A DNA stretch of 42,000 nucleotides, taken from assembly GCA_019112785.1 (NCBI GenBank), contig DXIQ01000077.1, positions 1-42,000 of the forward strand. Reading direction: 5' to 3'. Source of the DNA: Candidatus Blautia stercorigallinarum (lineage in GTDB: Bacteria; Bacillota; Clostridia; Lachnospirales; Lachnospiraceae). Position numbers and translations under genes: made by a program. The notes under the pieces are model-generated. The model ran no database searches. It was not told where the DNA came from and was given only the letters and a program-made list of their open reading frames with translations. This document shows positions 16,901 to 24,926 of the stretch, piece after piece (within the stretch, counting starts at the first letter, position 1; each line of letters starts with the position of its first letter).

Positions 16901-19900
16901 ACTGCCACGGCGATTCCGGCTGCAGATACGGAAAAACCAAGAGTGGTAAAGATCACGCCTGTAAACGGAAGCGTACTGTCACAGACAGCAGAGATTTATA
17001 TACAGTCTCAGGATAATGTGTCAGTGACAAAAACAGAGATCCATGTGTCGGCAGATAACGGTGCTACATGGGAGCTTCTGGGCTTTTCTGAGACAGATAA
17101 CTGCAGAGTCAGCCTGGATACAACAGAATATAGCGATCAGATATTGCTTGTGAAAGGAACGGCATATGACGCTGCAGGAAATATCAGTGACAGCATGACA
17201 GCGGAGTATCAGGTAGATAATACAGGACCGGAACAGGTGACGGGACTTTCCGGAGAGAGTACATCTACCACTATTACCCTGCGGTGGAAGGATGTGGCTG
17301 ACAAAGATTTCTATTTCTTCCGTGTAGAGGAGAGGAAAGCGGGAGAAGAGACTTTTGAGATATGCCAGGATGTTTATACAACCCTGGGGGCAAATGTGAT
17401 AAACCTGGTTCCGGGCACAGAACATTTCTACAGAGTTGTGGCCTATGACAGGTACGGGAACAGGGGAATCCCTTCTGAGGAGATCTCCGTATCTACTCAG
17501 AAAGATACTAATTCACCGGTGATCACATCCATCACTCCGGACCCGGGATACTACAGAGATGAAATTCCTTTGACTATCCAGACTCAGGACGATGCAGGAG
17601 TGGAAAAGGTTATTATCCAGATATCTTCAAACGGCGTATTGTGGACAGATGTAGAGGAAATCCAGGCAGAGGGCCGTACCGCCCAGGTTCAGTACGATCT
17701 TAATCTGGAAAACTGCCAGGAAGGTCTGCTGTATGTAAGAGGGATCAGTCAGGATACCAGTGGAAATATCAGTGACAGAAGTTCTTCGGCGCCTTTTGTC
17801 CAGTATTATGTGGACCGGACGGCACCGGCGGTACCCGGAAATGTACAGGCCCAGGGCCATGACGGCTACATCGAAATAACCTGGGATATGGGATCAGAAC
17901 AGGATCTTGCCGACTATATTCTTTACAGATCCCTGGATGGGGAAAAATTTGAAGAGTATGCTACAGGACTGTATCAGACAAACTATTTCGACAGAAATAC
18001 CGAAGGGGACCAGACCTATTGGTATCAGATCGCGGTAAGAGATTATGCAGGAAATATCAGTCAGAGGACCCAGGCAGTACAGGGATCAGTCCAGGAGGAC
18101 ACTCAGGCTCCTGAGATACATAGTGTGGCGCCTGTTTCGGGAACTGTTCTGGGCCAGGGACGGAAAAAGTTCAGCGTTTTGGCAAGCGACAACCGGCAGC
18201 TGAAAAAAATGACGGCCTATTATGGAGTTAATTCAAAGGAGAATCTTCAGGAGCTGGCCTCCAAAGAAAATATTGAAGATTATTATTATGTTTTAGAAAC
18301 TGAGCTGCCTCTGGATTCTATGGAGGATGGGGATAAAGTATATATCAAAGTGATTGCAGAAGATATCCATGGAATGACCGCAGAATCAGAGATATATGAA
18401 TATACAATAGACAAAACAGCTCCTTTGCTGGAGAATGTACAGGTTTCCGGGGATGAAGAAAAGATTACGGTGCAGTGGACCGGATTCCAGGAGGAAGATC
18501 TTCAGGGATATCAGATCTACAGGAAACCTGCCGGGGGATCCTACACCATAGTAGGGCAGAAACTTAAAGAAGATAATCAGGGAAATTATATTTTTCATGA
18601 TTATACGGGCGAGGTCAAAGAAACTTATTCTTATAAGGTGGAGGCTGTAGATACAGCGGGCAATACCTATTCTCTTTTAAGTGAAAATGTATGGCTGACT
18701 GCAGTTATGAAGCTGGAAGCGGGTCTGGTCTGTGAGACATGGCAGTCTGTGGATACAGAATATGCTTTTGACGCCTCTTCTACAGTCAGTGAAGCGGGAG
18801 TGGCAAGATTTGAAATGGATTTTGGAGACGGGCAGGAGCCTGTTGTCCAGACAGATCCTGAGTTTATACACAGATATAGCGCTGCGGGAAATTATCAGGT
18901 TACTCTGACCGTTACAGATCAGGCAGGAAACCAGGATTCCTATACCAAAGAAGTACAGGTAAAAGAACCGGAACTTCTGGGGACTGTGAAAGTGCATGTG
19001 GAAGATGCGGATGGACAGTCTCTGTCAGGAATGCCGGTGTACTTTGATCTGGATAATACTTCCGATAATGTCCGTTACACAGATAGCAGAGGAGATACAG
19101 AATTTATTTCCCAGGTAGGGAAGTTCTCTGTGGGAGCCTATGATACCAACTATCTTCCGGTAAAAAGAGATGTGGTGGTCAGGTCTAATACAGATACAGA
19201 GATTACTCTTACCATGGTAAAAGCTCCTATTGTCACAGGAAAGTTTGAAGTGGACAGGATGACCCTGGATGAAATTCAGGCGGCAGGAATTGACATTGCA
19301 GACCCGGCCAATCAGCATGTGATGAAATTTACCATACATCTTACCTATACGGAAAGAGATAAGGTAATAGAAGATACCTTTGAGATTGCCATGAACGATA
19401 ACAATGAGACCTGGGAGATTGTTTCGCCGAATATTCCTGACCGGCATTTTGTCACGAAACCAGTGATCATTGATCTGGGAGACGATGGAGGACATTACGA
19501 AGGAGGGGGAAGCAGCAGCGGACCGGCCATCGTGGCAGTCCTTGATATTCCTGCGGAAGCCTCTTTCCTCAAAGAGTTTTTTGATGTACGGCTTCATATC
19601 ATCAACCAGGCGGGAAGTGAGTTTACATTAAGCGGGAACCAGGTACACTTAAATGTACCGGAAGGAATGAGCATTGTGGATGCCATAGACCACAGCAGCA
19701 GCGCAGATGTGACTTTCGGTGACCTGAAGGGACAGGAGCAGGCAACTTTGAGCTGGGTATTAAGAGGAGATGAACAGGGAGAATATGATCTGTCTGCAGA
19801 TTATCAGGGTATGCTGGAACAGTTCAATAAAACGGTAAATGCTACATTTATTACGGATGAGCCCATTAAAGTTTACGGCACATCGGCAGTTAAGCTGATC

Positions 19901-22900
19901 GCAGAGATCAATTCCAAGATACTTTATAACGCTCTGTATTTTAACCTGGGTATAGAGAATAAAAGCGATATTGATATTTATATGCCTTCTATAAATGTTG
20001 ATGATGAAACGATTATCAGTTATAAGGAAAAGAAAAAGGGAAGCGGAAACTGGAATGAAGGCACGGAGATACCGGTGAAACAACTTGCTTCTGCATTGAT
20101 GAACCAGGAGGGATTCAGTCAGAATATTGATATGGAAACTCCTGTGGAAGTTCTGGCCCCGGGGGAAACCCTTATGAATAAATATGCTGCCTATAACGCC
20201 ACGGACTATCAGGATATTGCCTATCTTCAGGAAGCGGTATATGAGATTGCCGATGAAATGGATGTAGAAGTGGAAGTCCGGACGGTGGATATGGAACTCT
20301 ATAACATGGAGAATGCCGAGGATAAGGTGGCGGATATCAGACAGGACAAGAACAAAACAGCCTTTGTAGAAGAAATGATAGACACCGGAAACGACAATTA
20401 TTATTATGTGAGACAGGCCATCCAGGCCGATGATGAACTGGCCCAGAACTTGTCAGAAGGGGCATATAAAACTCTTGACTTTGTTTTCAATTTTGATCTG
20501 TCCCTCTTTACCAATGATGATATTGATAAGATCACCAGGGAATATATCCGTGATCTTCTCCTGGATGAAGGTACTTCTGAAAACGTGGAGCGTATTGTAG
20601 AAAATACAAAAGTAAAGGTATTGAAATCTACAGTAGATGCTGTGGGCATTGCTTTGGGAGCCACCGGCGAATCCGGCGCTGAAGCAGTCACCAGTGCATT
20701 GAGTGATGTAAATACTTTTAATAAGCTCAAAAATGACTACGACAGCCAGGGGCAGGAAGGTCTGAAAAAGGGTATAAAAGACCTCATACTGAGCCTGGGC
20801 GTCGGTACAGCGGAAGGTCTTTTACTTAAGGAAGTAGACGATTTTGATTTTGATACAAGCATTCGGTCCTCTATGAAAACAGCCTTCGGCAACATCTCTA
20901 CCGTGCTGGGAATTCTTGATGATTATAGTACTGCCTGGAGTGAATCCCAGGAGTTCTGCGATATTATGATGACTGTCAATGCCAACTATGAAGAGGCAGA
21001 GTTCCTTCTCAGGACGATGGCTCTGAATATTGGAAGGATTAAACCCTTTGATTCCAGAAATACAGTAGAAGACACATTAAATGATATGCTGACGGAAATG
21101 CAGGAGGCCATGGACAAACAGATGCAGGTATTTGTTCAGGAATTTGCCAAACTGGAAGGTGAACGTCTGGGCGCTGCCTCTATGAAAGAAGTGGCAGTTA
21201 TGGTATTCGGAAAGAAGGGCGGGATTATGTATAATCTCTGCAAATCAGCTTTTAATCTGCTGGATACCACTACAGGATGGGGAGATACAGTCAAAGATAT
21301 CCAGAAAGTAAGAGTTGCGGCTATTTTGTCAGCATGCATGAAACAGGGCGTCAGAGAAATGTGGAATAATCCTGAGGGCCAGGAGGAAGACTTCCTGAGA
21401 GGCCTGAAATATCTGTTTAAGCTGCGGATGATGGGAGAACGGGATTATACAGTGACAGCAGATGAGAGCAGCAATAAACAGGATGTAGTAAACCTGATCA
21501 ATAAAGAACATGGCACAGGTTACGAAAATGCTTATGATTATTACCTGGAGATACAGGCCTGGCTGGTGGAGCAGAGAGACGCCATATATGGAAACAAGAG
21601 CGAGGTTTTGAATGTTCCTGCAGCTCCTGAGGTTTCACTGGACTATGTGAACAGCTGCACAGAGCAGTCCTTTGACAGCTCCTATGAATATGCTATAGGA
21701 GGGGAAAACTGGACAGATTGTGCAGATGGGCCAATCTATGTAACGCCGAAGGATGTAAACCAGACATTGTGGGTCCGTGTGAAGGGAACCGCTGAACATA
21801 TGTCAGGGAATGTAACGAAAATTACGATTCCTGCCATGGCTCAGTTATTAGGAGACATAAAAGTCTTTTATGACGGAGAGAAATATCATGTTACAGGATT
21901 GTCTGAGGGAACTTACAGCTATATGTTTTCCGAACAGGCAGAATTGGAAAAGGAATGGAGTACACAAAAGCAATTTGTCTTCTCAGGAGAGGAAACGGTT
22001 TTCCAGGCTGATGGAGAGCATAATTATATCCATCTCAGAAGAGAGGCTTCCAATGGAAGCAGTGAAGATAAGAGAGGAGCAGGTTTTGCCTCTCTAATAA
22101 AGACAGTCGCCACTCTTGGAATGCGGAATGTTCAGGTTATCTATGATGACACTATGGGAACTGTGACCGGCCAGGGAGAATATATGGAGCAGAGTCAGGT
22201 GCTTCTTGAAGCAGTACCTGAAGAGGGATATGTTTTCCTCGGATGGTATGAACAGGGCAATATGATATCGGACAAACCTGAGTACAGCTTTACCGTAACG
22301 GAAGACAGAACACTGAAAGCGGAGTTTGCGCCGGAGGGAGTACAGACGGGAACGGTTGTAGTTTCCTGTGATCCGGAAAATACGGGTATCCTTCAGGGCG
22401 GAGGCGCATATCAGATAGGAACATCTGTTGTTATCCGTGCGGAGGCTGTGCAGGGATATAACTTTACAGGATGGTATGACGAGACAGGCAGCTGTATTAC
22501 AACATCCAGAACCTATGAGTTTGTACTGGATAAGCTGGAAGTGCGTTACCTGGCCAGATATCAGTCTCTGGGCAAAGCGGAAGTTACCATTTATTCTGAG
22601 AGCAGCAAGGGATTTCTGGTAAACGGGGAGACACAGCAGAGCGGATATACCGCACCATGGCCGAAAGGAACCCAGGTCACTCTTGAAGCGGACAACAGCG
22701 ATGGTACTTTTGCATACTGGACAGACCGGGAAGGAATCTGTTTAAGCAATACGCCGGTTTATACCTTCCAGGTCAGCGATATTACAGAATACTATGCAAT
22801 CTATAAAAATGATGATCTGGAAACCACAGAGGTTATTTTCCTCAGCGACTACGGTCAGGTGATAGAACGAAAAGATTATCATAAAGGTGAAGAAGTTTCC

Positions 22901-23638
22901 ATGCCCGTCGGACCATCCAGATTAGGATACGAATTCGTCTCCTGGAACAAAACAGCAGAAGAGATAAAAAATCTGATAAATGCAGGAGAGACTATGGTAG
23001 TAGTGGTTCCGGTCTATGAAAAAACGGAGCTGAAGTTCGGGCTTACGGTAACAGGAGGCAGTATTATCTACCATGAAAATCTTCCGGATCCTGACGGCAA
23101 ATATACATATGGCACAAGACTGCAGATAAAAGCGGAGGAACCGGAAGAGGGAATGCTATTCAGCCATTGGGAAGATGAGGATGGAAATATTTTAAGCTAT
23201 CGGGATACCTATCTGTTTATGCTGAATGAAGATATGACGATCCACGGAATCTTCGTTCCTGACGGAACAGTACCGGAGAAGAAGGCTGCAATCGTGATCA
23301 GCGGGTCGAGAGCTTATATAGAAGATAATGTGATCAAGGTTTCCTTCTCAGCTACCAGGGATGTTCCTGATAAATTTACTGTTATTGCAAACGGGATTAT
23401 CGTCACAGATGACAGTACAGTGGGACAGTCAGAGGAAGAATTTATTCTCGGCGGAGAAAATGTAAAAACAGGAAACAGCAGCAACAAGACCAATAAAGGC
23501 GTTCATACACTGACGATCCGAAATGCGGGAAGAAATATTACCTGGTATGCCAGAGGATTTCTTACCTATGAGGACCCGGAAGGAAATCAGTATACGATTT
23601 ACAGTGATATTGCAGAAGAAATGTACAGCGAACAATAA
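10916..23638 (+). CDS. Giant secreted BspA-like leucine-rich-repeat adhesin (4240 aa) with FN3, PKD and InlB-B-like repeats
   Basis: Signal peptide about residues 1-25 (cut near LFAA-EPEG), then a Glu/Gln/Pro/Ser/Thr-rich linker to about 170. Residues about 172-1705 are LRR_5/BspA repeats with the recurring IG..AF..C core, arranged in five larger blocks, each closed by a (I/V)YVP segment. About 1714-2590 holds alternating FN3 domains (LTW/LSWT/LRWKD/ITWDM/VQWTGF starts) and Ig-like modules beginning P.I..(V/I)(T/A)P. About 2597-2682 is a PKD domain (DFGDGQEP, YQVTLTVTDQAGN), followed by a carboxypeptidase-regulatory-like module and some 780 residues of mixed, partly helical sequence I do not recognise. 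About 3732-4120 are five InlB-B-like repeats (GYVFLGWYE, GYNFTGWYDE). There is no LPXTG or terminal membrane helix, so it is secreted or held non-covalently. BspA-type LRRs bind host or bacterial surfaces; the target is unknown. Confidence 0.93.
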   Translation: MRKRFLAMFLAFTMTINSSEMLFAAEPEGIQQPQEQELYTEKSAGEIETTSEQTETAPEESEEETEEPGQDYESTGEVQEVQKNVSEVQEQEQEQGSTPEMESQADEMVGQPAQEETIEEPAEEPEEGNTTENSLSESSAEIQPELPVESEVEVQSEFQEESGAATEAEDFGFVFSGGIITGYTGSESTVVIPDEIDGVPVTQIGRYAFSNNQTLESIVIGQNVTLIYPEAFDGCNNLKTVRFLGKQVPEGYYGNHCLYYAKNLGTIYVPIEAYAAYHSAFLECLEDSVRLKTNTGEDFVVEEDVLIGYAGEAEEVTLPENIIRIGNSAFCGNTAVEKIYLPDSTVEIEEKAFYCCENLITVDNYDQIKRIGNFAFYRCSSLTSHIMEAENLEELGESAFELCTGLQGNLSLPSGVKNIPDRTFAGCAGFQGELLLPEGLETIGESSFSQCGFIGDLRIPNSVQTIKPYAFSECSNFNGTLTLSENLESIGAYAFYSCGFTGDISIPDSVQFMEKYAFAQCEFDGLLTLPSNLVTLPEGAFAYCRGLHGDLIIPESVQVIEKEAFNGCSGLDGALKLSSDLKTIGESAFQDCQTLSGELIIPDGVTDIGKYAFRNCSGFSGTLEILGVVQWGNYAFENCSGITTVAFGENARYSDGTLFDFCTGIKEIKLYCAPEYAAGISDLDELESLETIYVPSQFYGIYMEKYGASIPAQVTLKTFEGDEFIIKDNVLVGYTGEATEIILPEEVTEIGENVFRNNETVEKVTLPDGIKKVGAYAFENSSIKEIVNAESLEEIGDYAFSNCRNLVSPLMAGESLKNIGKEAFRNCKSLSGEIVLSPGLSEISAYTFYGCTQVESFVLPESIVVIGKGAFANCYNLKKINIPEKITNIPVDMVYNCGSLEGTLVIPDNVNSIGASAFSRCYGITGLKLPRNLQSIGQEAFFGCTGLKGTLELPEELTSMGMSAFFACRGITGELVIPDKLTGLSTGVFGETGIESLVLGKSVKSIGRQVIQNCSGLKKITFCNQTPPMFYNIVDFFDSAPELETIYIPQGTYASYVDTIGRYTDARIMEEGAGDFTISGSVLISYNGTDAEVEIPAGITEIGSSAFMKNTSLEKVIFCDGITKIGNNAFEGCFNLKEIINTEDLESIGDYGFSGCKVLSGDILRSPNLHTIGSHAFESCRALGGETGELKLSESLSSIGAWGFRYCREVTSVIIPKGITEIEPSTFSECCELESVKFPESLESIGYKAFENTGIKNLELPEGLKDIGEYAFSCCENLTGSIRIPDTVESLHNCVFFSYSRKIEELILGTGIKIIREHSLNSTNFNIIRFLGTEPPVFEGKAIKNLGSKVKVYVPYEAYKEYNNTFYEQGFTGRLLVDGDEEFYIENNVLISYFGNNQDVAIPENVTEIGPNAFRNNSDLENLILSEKIEVIGDGAFLNCSNLKTVENTDGLIKIGSSAFSNCKSLETFELTGTRLERIGDDAFSNCSSLKLPEISDTVNYIGDSAFNSCFSMNGPIKLPKNLTTIGNYAFYRCNSLEGNLVIPEKVTYIGGWAFRECGFEGTLELPKGLETIGKYAFYGCSFTGVLKLPEKLTELGDGTFSGCQFTGELILPESMTYLSDSSFQSLNIESIVIGNQMGLIRWNAFNGCNNLKKLVFLGENPPSAEEPDFLRSLVNLKEIYVPEQSLELYESAYRAIVGEDVVISSDLASIPVSNLQADKIYSGSVHLTWSPAVSEDTAGYVIYRDDLEEPVGRTESTEFTDRNLTTARTYTYSVCPVTETGEEGYASQIEVTPILPQVTGIGTDNFLNKIGAGNGRIYAYVRNLKNLEPLGDEYTVGRFYYEDIFGTRIPIGEPVTEPSSLTATQGVYTIEWDVQDITPGTYTVIFELTDIDGRSSQASGKISVDNSVPEKITGLTAIGDTNQIVLSWTMAHELDTERYHIYKKEQEQSDFRLYKRIIGRENLTYTDKNVQPGKKYNYYIVGVNDFGMEGEASETATAIPAADTEKPRVVKITPVNGSVLSQTAEIYIQSQDNVSVTKTEIHVSADNGATWELLGFSETDNCRVSLDTTEYSDQILLVKGTAYDAAGNISDSMTAEYQVDNTGPEQVTGLSGESTSTTITLRWKDVADKDFYFFRVEERKAGEETFEICQDVYTTLGANVINLVPGTEHFYRVVAYDRYGNRGIPSEEISVSTQKDTNSPVITSITPDPGYYRDEIPLTIQTQDDAGVEKVIIQISSNGVLWTDVEEIQAEGRTAQVQYDLNLENCQEGLLYVRGISQDTSGNISDRSSSAPFVQYYVDRTAPAVPGNVQAQGHDGYIEITWDMGSEQDLADYILYRSLDGEKFEEYATGLYQTNYFDRNTEGDQTYWYQIAVRDYAGNISQRTQAVQGSVQEDTQAPEIHSVAPVSGTVLGQGRKKFSVLASDNRQLKKMTAYYGVNSKENLQELASKENIEDYYYVLETELPLDSMEDGDKVYIKVIAEDIHGMTAESEIYEYTIDKTAPLLENVQVSGDEEKITVQWTGFQEEDLQGYQIYRKPAGGSYTIVGQKLKEDNQGNYIFHDYTGEVKETYSYKVEAVDTAGNTYSLLSENVWLTAVMKLEAGLVCETWQSVDTEYAFDASSTVSEAGVARFEMDFGDGQEPVVQTDPEFIHRYSAAGNYQVTLTVTDQAGNQDSYTKEVQVKEPELLGTVKVHVEDADGQSLSGMPVYFDLDNTSDNVRYTDSRGDTEFISQVGKFSVGAYDTNYLPVKRDVVVRSNTDTEITLTMVKAPIVTGKFEVDRMTLDEIQAAGIDIADPANQHVMKFTIHLTYTERDKVIEDTFEIAMNDNNETWEIVSPNIPDRHFVTKPVIIDLGDDGGHYEGGGSSSGPAIVAVLDIPAEASFLKEFFDVRLHIINQAGSEFTLSGNQVHLNVPEGMSIVDAIDHSSSADVTFGDLKGQEQATLSWVLRGDEQGEYDLSADYQGMLEQFNKTVNATFITDEPIKVYGTSAVKLIAEINSKILYNALYFNLGIENKSDIDIYMPSINVDDETIISYKEKKKGSGNWNEGTEIPVKQLASALMNQEGFSQNIDMETPVEVLAPGETLMNKYAAYNATDYQDIAYLQEAVYEIADEMDVEVEVRTVDMELYNMENAEDKVADIRQDKNKTAFVEEMIDTGNDNYYYVRQAIQADDELAQNLSEGAYKTLDFVFNFDLSLFTNDDIDKITREYIRDLLLDEGTSENVERIVENTKVKVLKSTVDAVGIALGATGESGAEAVTSALSDVNTFNKLKNDYDSQGQEGLKKGIKDLILSLGVGTAEGLLLKEVDDFDFDTSIRSSMKTAFGNISTVLGILDDYSTAWSESQEFCDIMMTVNANYEEAEFLLRTMALNIGRIKPFDSRNTVEDTLNDMLTEMQEAMDKQMQVFVQEFAKLEGERLGAASMKEVAVMVFGKKGGIMYNLCKSAFNLLDTTTGWGDTVKDIQKVRVAAILSACMKQGVREMWNNPEGQEEDFLRGLKYLFKLRMMGERDYTVTADESSNKQDVVNLINKEHGTGYENAYDYYLEIQAWLVEQRDAIYGNKSEVLNVPAAPEVSLDYVNSCTEQSFDSSYEYAIGGENWTDCADGPIYVTPKDVNQTLWVRVKGTAEHMSGNVTKITIPAMAQLLGDIKVFYDGEKYHVTGLSEGTYSYMFSEQAELEKEWSTQKQFVFSGEETVFQADGEHNYIHLRREASNGSSEDKRGAGFASLIKTVATLGMRNVQVIYDDTMGTVTGQGEYMEQSQVLLEAVPEEGYVFLGWYEQGNMISDKPEYSFTVTEDRTLKAEFAPEGVQTGTVVVSCDPENTGILQGGGAYQIGTSVVIRAEAVQGYNFTGWYDETGSCITTSRTYEFVLDKLEVRYLARYQSLGKAEVTIYSESSKGFLVNGETQQSGYTAPWPKGTQVTLEADNSDGTFAYWTDREGICLSNTPVYTFQVSDITEYYAIYKNDDLETTEVIFLSDYGQVIERKDYHKGEEVSMPVGPSRLGYEFVSWNKTAEEIKNLINAGETMVVVVPVYEKTELKFGLTVTGGSIIYHENLPDPDGKYTYGTRLQIKAEEPEEGMLFSHWEDEDGNILSYRDTYLFMLNEDMTIHGIFVPDGTVPEKKAAIVISGSRAYIEDNVIKVSFSATRDVPDKFTVIANGIIVTDDSTVGQSEEEFILGGENVKTGNSSNKTNKGVHTLTIRNAGRNITWYARGFLTYEDPEGNQYTIYSDIAEEMYSEQ

Positions 23639-23658
23639 GAGGGAGGTGTGAAGAAGAT

Positions 23659-24750
23659 ATGAAAAAATTAAAAGTATGCATTATATTTTTCTTCCTTGTC
23701 CTGTATGGGGTTCCTGTACACGCTGCGTCTTACTATACGGAAGGGTATTTCCAATATCATCTGAAGGATACCTATGCTTCCATATGCGGATATTTCGGTA
23801 AAGAAGAAGTGGTCAGGATTCCTTCTGCTCTGGGCGGAAAGCCGGTAAAAGAAATTGAAGACTACAGTTTCCAGAATGCGGCAGGCGTTCAGGAAATCCA
23901 TATTCCTGCCACAGTGTTGAGCATCGGAGACAATGCTTTTACAGGAGCAGAAGAGCTGAAAAGAGTCGAAAAAGATGCCTTGGAAAACCAGAAACCGGAA
24001 GGCGAAGAAGGGAATGGTAGCGGCACTGAAGATCCTGACGATAGTAACGAAGGATCCCACAATAGCAGCGATACACAAAAACCACAGGATCAGCTCCCGG
24101 GAAATAACACTTCCGGACAGCCGGAGGAAAATGCTCCGGGACAGGAAGATAATAACATGGAGCAGCCGGGCAATACCGACCAGAAGGAAGACCCCGGACA
24201 GCCGGATACGGTAAGCCCGGGAGCAGATCCGGAGGAAACAAAAGAGCCAGAGAAGACCACGGAAAATGACCAGATGCCGGAAAGTATTACCGAAACCCAG
24301 CAGGGTCAGACAGCGGGGGATGAGTTAAAAGAATCCCAGTCATCTGAAGAAAAAACAGACACGGAATCAGGCGCTGCCGGAAATTCTGCTGTTCAGGTAG
24401 TAGATGGAGAGAGTAAGACTAAGGATAACGGTGCTAATGACGGTGCCAGCGTTTCCGGGACTTCAGGAGGAAACACTGATTTATCAGAAGCAGAAGGGAA
24501 GGAAAACGACGGAGCGACAATATTGGCCTCTGCTTTGCGAGAAGCTCCTGTGGGAGAAGCGGATTTCAGTGAAACCGGCCAGGAACTGCTGCCGGAAGAA
24601 GAGACAGAGTATATAGGGGATAGCGCTGCCAGGAACGATACACAAAAGGCAGATTTAACTCCGGTACTGATCATTTGTGGCGTTCTGGTACTGGCGGCAG
24701 GCATTGGAGGGGCTATGTACAGACTGCACAAAAATACAGGTAGAAGATAG
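23659..24750 (+). CDS. Membrane-anchored LRR surface protein with acidic Pro/Ser/Glu stalk
   Basis: A 363-aa protein: signal peptide (about 1-22, ending VHAAS), one to two BspA-like LRRs (GGKPVKEIEDYSFQNAAGVQ and ATVLSIGDNAFTGAEEL), a long disordered acidic stalk (about 110-325) rich in Gly, Asn, Pro, Glu, Ser and Thr, and a C-terminal helix PVLIICGVLVLAAGIGGAMY with a short basic tail. It would be held on the outer face by that helix. A sorting motif is not evident. It lies 20 bp after the giant gene, with GGGAGG 12-17 nt upstream, and shares its LRR type. I infer that it anchors or guides the giant protein, which lacks its own anchor. The pair ends at a strong hairpin at 24,775. Confidence 0.88.
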   Translation: MKKLKVCIIFFFLVLYGVPVHAASYYTEGYFQYHLKDTYASICGYFGKEEVVRIPSALGGKPVKEIEDYSFQNAAGVQEIHIPATVLSIGDNAFTGAEELKRVEKDALENQKPEGEEGNGSGTEDPDDSNEGSHNSSDTQKPQDQLPGNNTSGQPEENAPGQEDNNMEQPGNTDQKEDPGQPDTVSPGADPEETKEPEKTTENDQMPESITETQQGQTAGDELKESQSSEEKTDTESGAAGNSAVQVVDGESKTKDNGANDGASVSGTSGGNTDLSEAEGKENDGATILASALREAPVGEADFSETGQELLPEEETEYIGDSAARNDTQKADLTPVLIICGVLVLAAGIGGAMYRLHKNTGRR

Positions 24751-24774
24751 AATGTCGGGAGATGGAAAGCTTGG

Positions 24775-24806
24775 GGGGAGTATGATTCATTTGAATCATA
24801 CTCCCC
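24775..24806. terminator. Strong hairpin ending the surface-protein locus
   Basis: GGGGAGTATGATTC (24,775-24,788) is perfectly complementary to GAATCATACTCCCC (24,793-24,806) around an ATTT loop, a 14-bp stem. The tail CAGCGTATCTTTTCC is only moderately U-rich, so efficiency is uncertain. The position, 25 bp after the last gene of the locus, supports a terminator. Confidence 0.75.
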
Positions 24807-24926
24807 AGCGTATCTTTTCCATGTAAGCAATTCTTCCAAGACTTTTTGAATCCTACTGTAGTGTAATGGATTGAATAGTGTTTGTATGAATTTGTCGATT
24901 TGTTTTATATATTACAGAGGTGAAAA

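Noticed and set aside
24590..24610. LPXTG-like sorting motif in the small LRR protein (LLPEEETEY)
   Set aside because: It lacks the Thr-Gly of a sortase signal and is more than 30 residues from the membrane helix.
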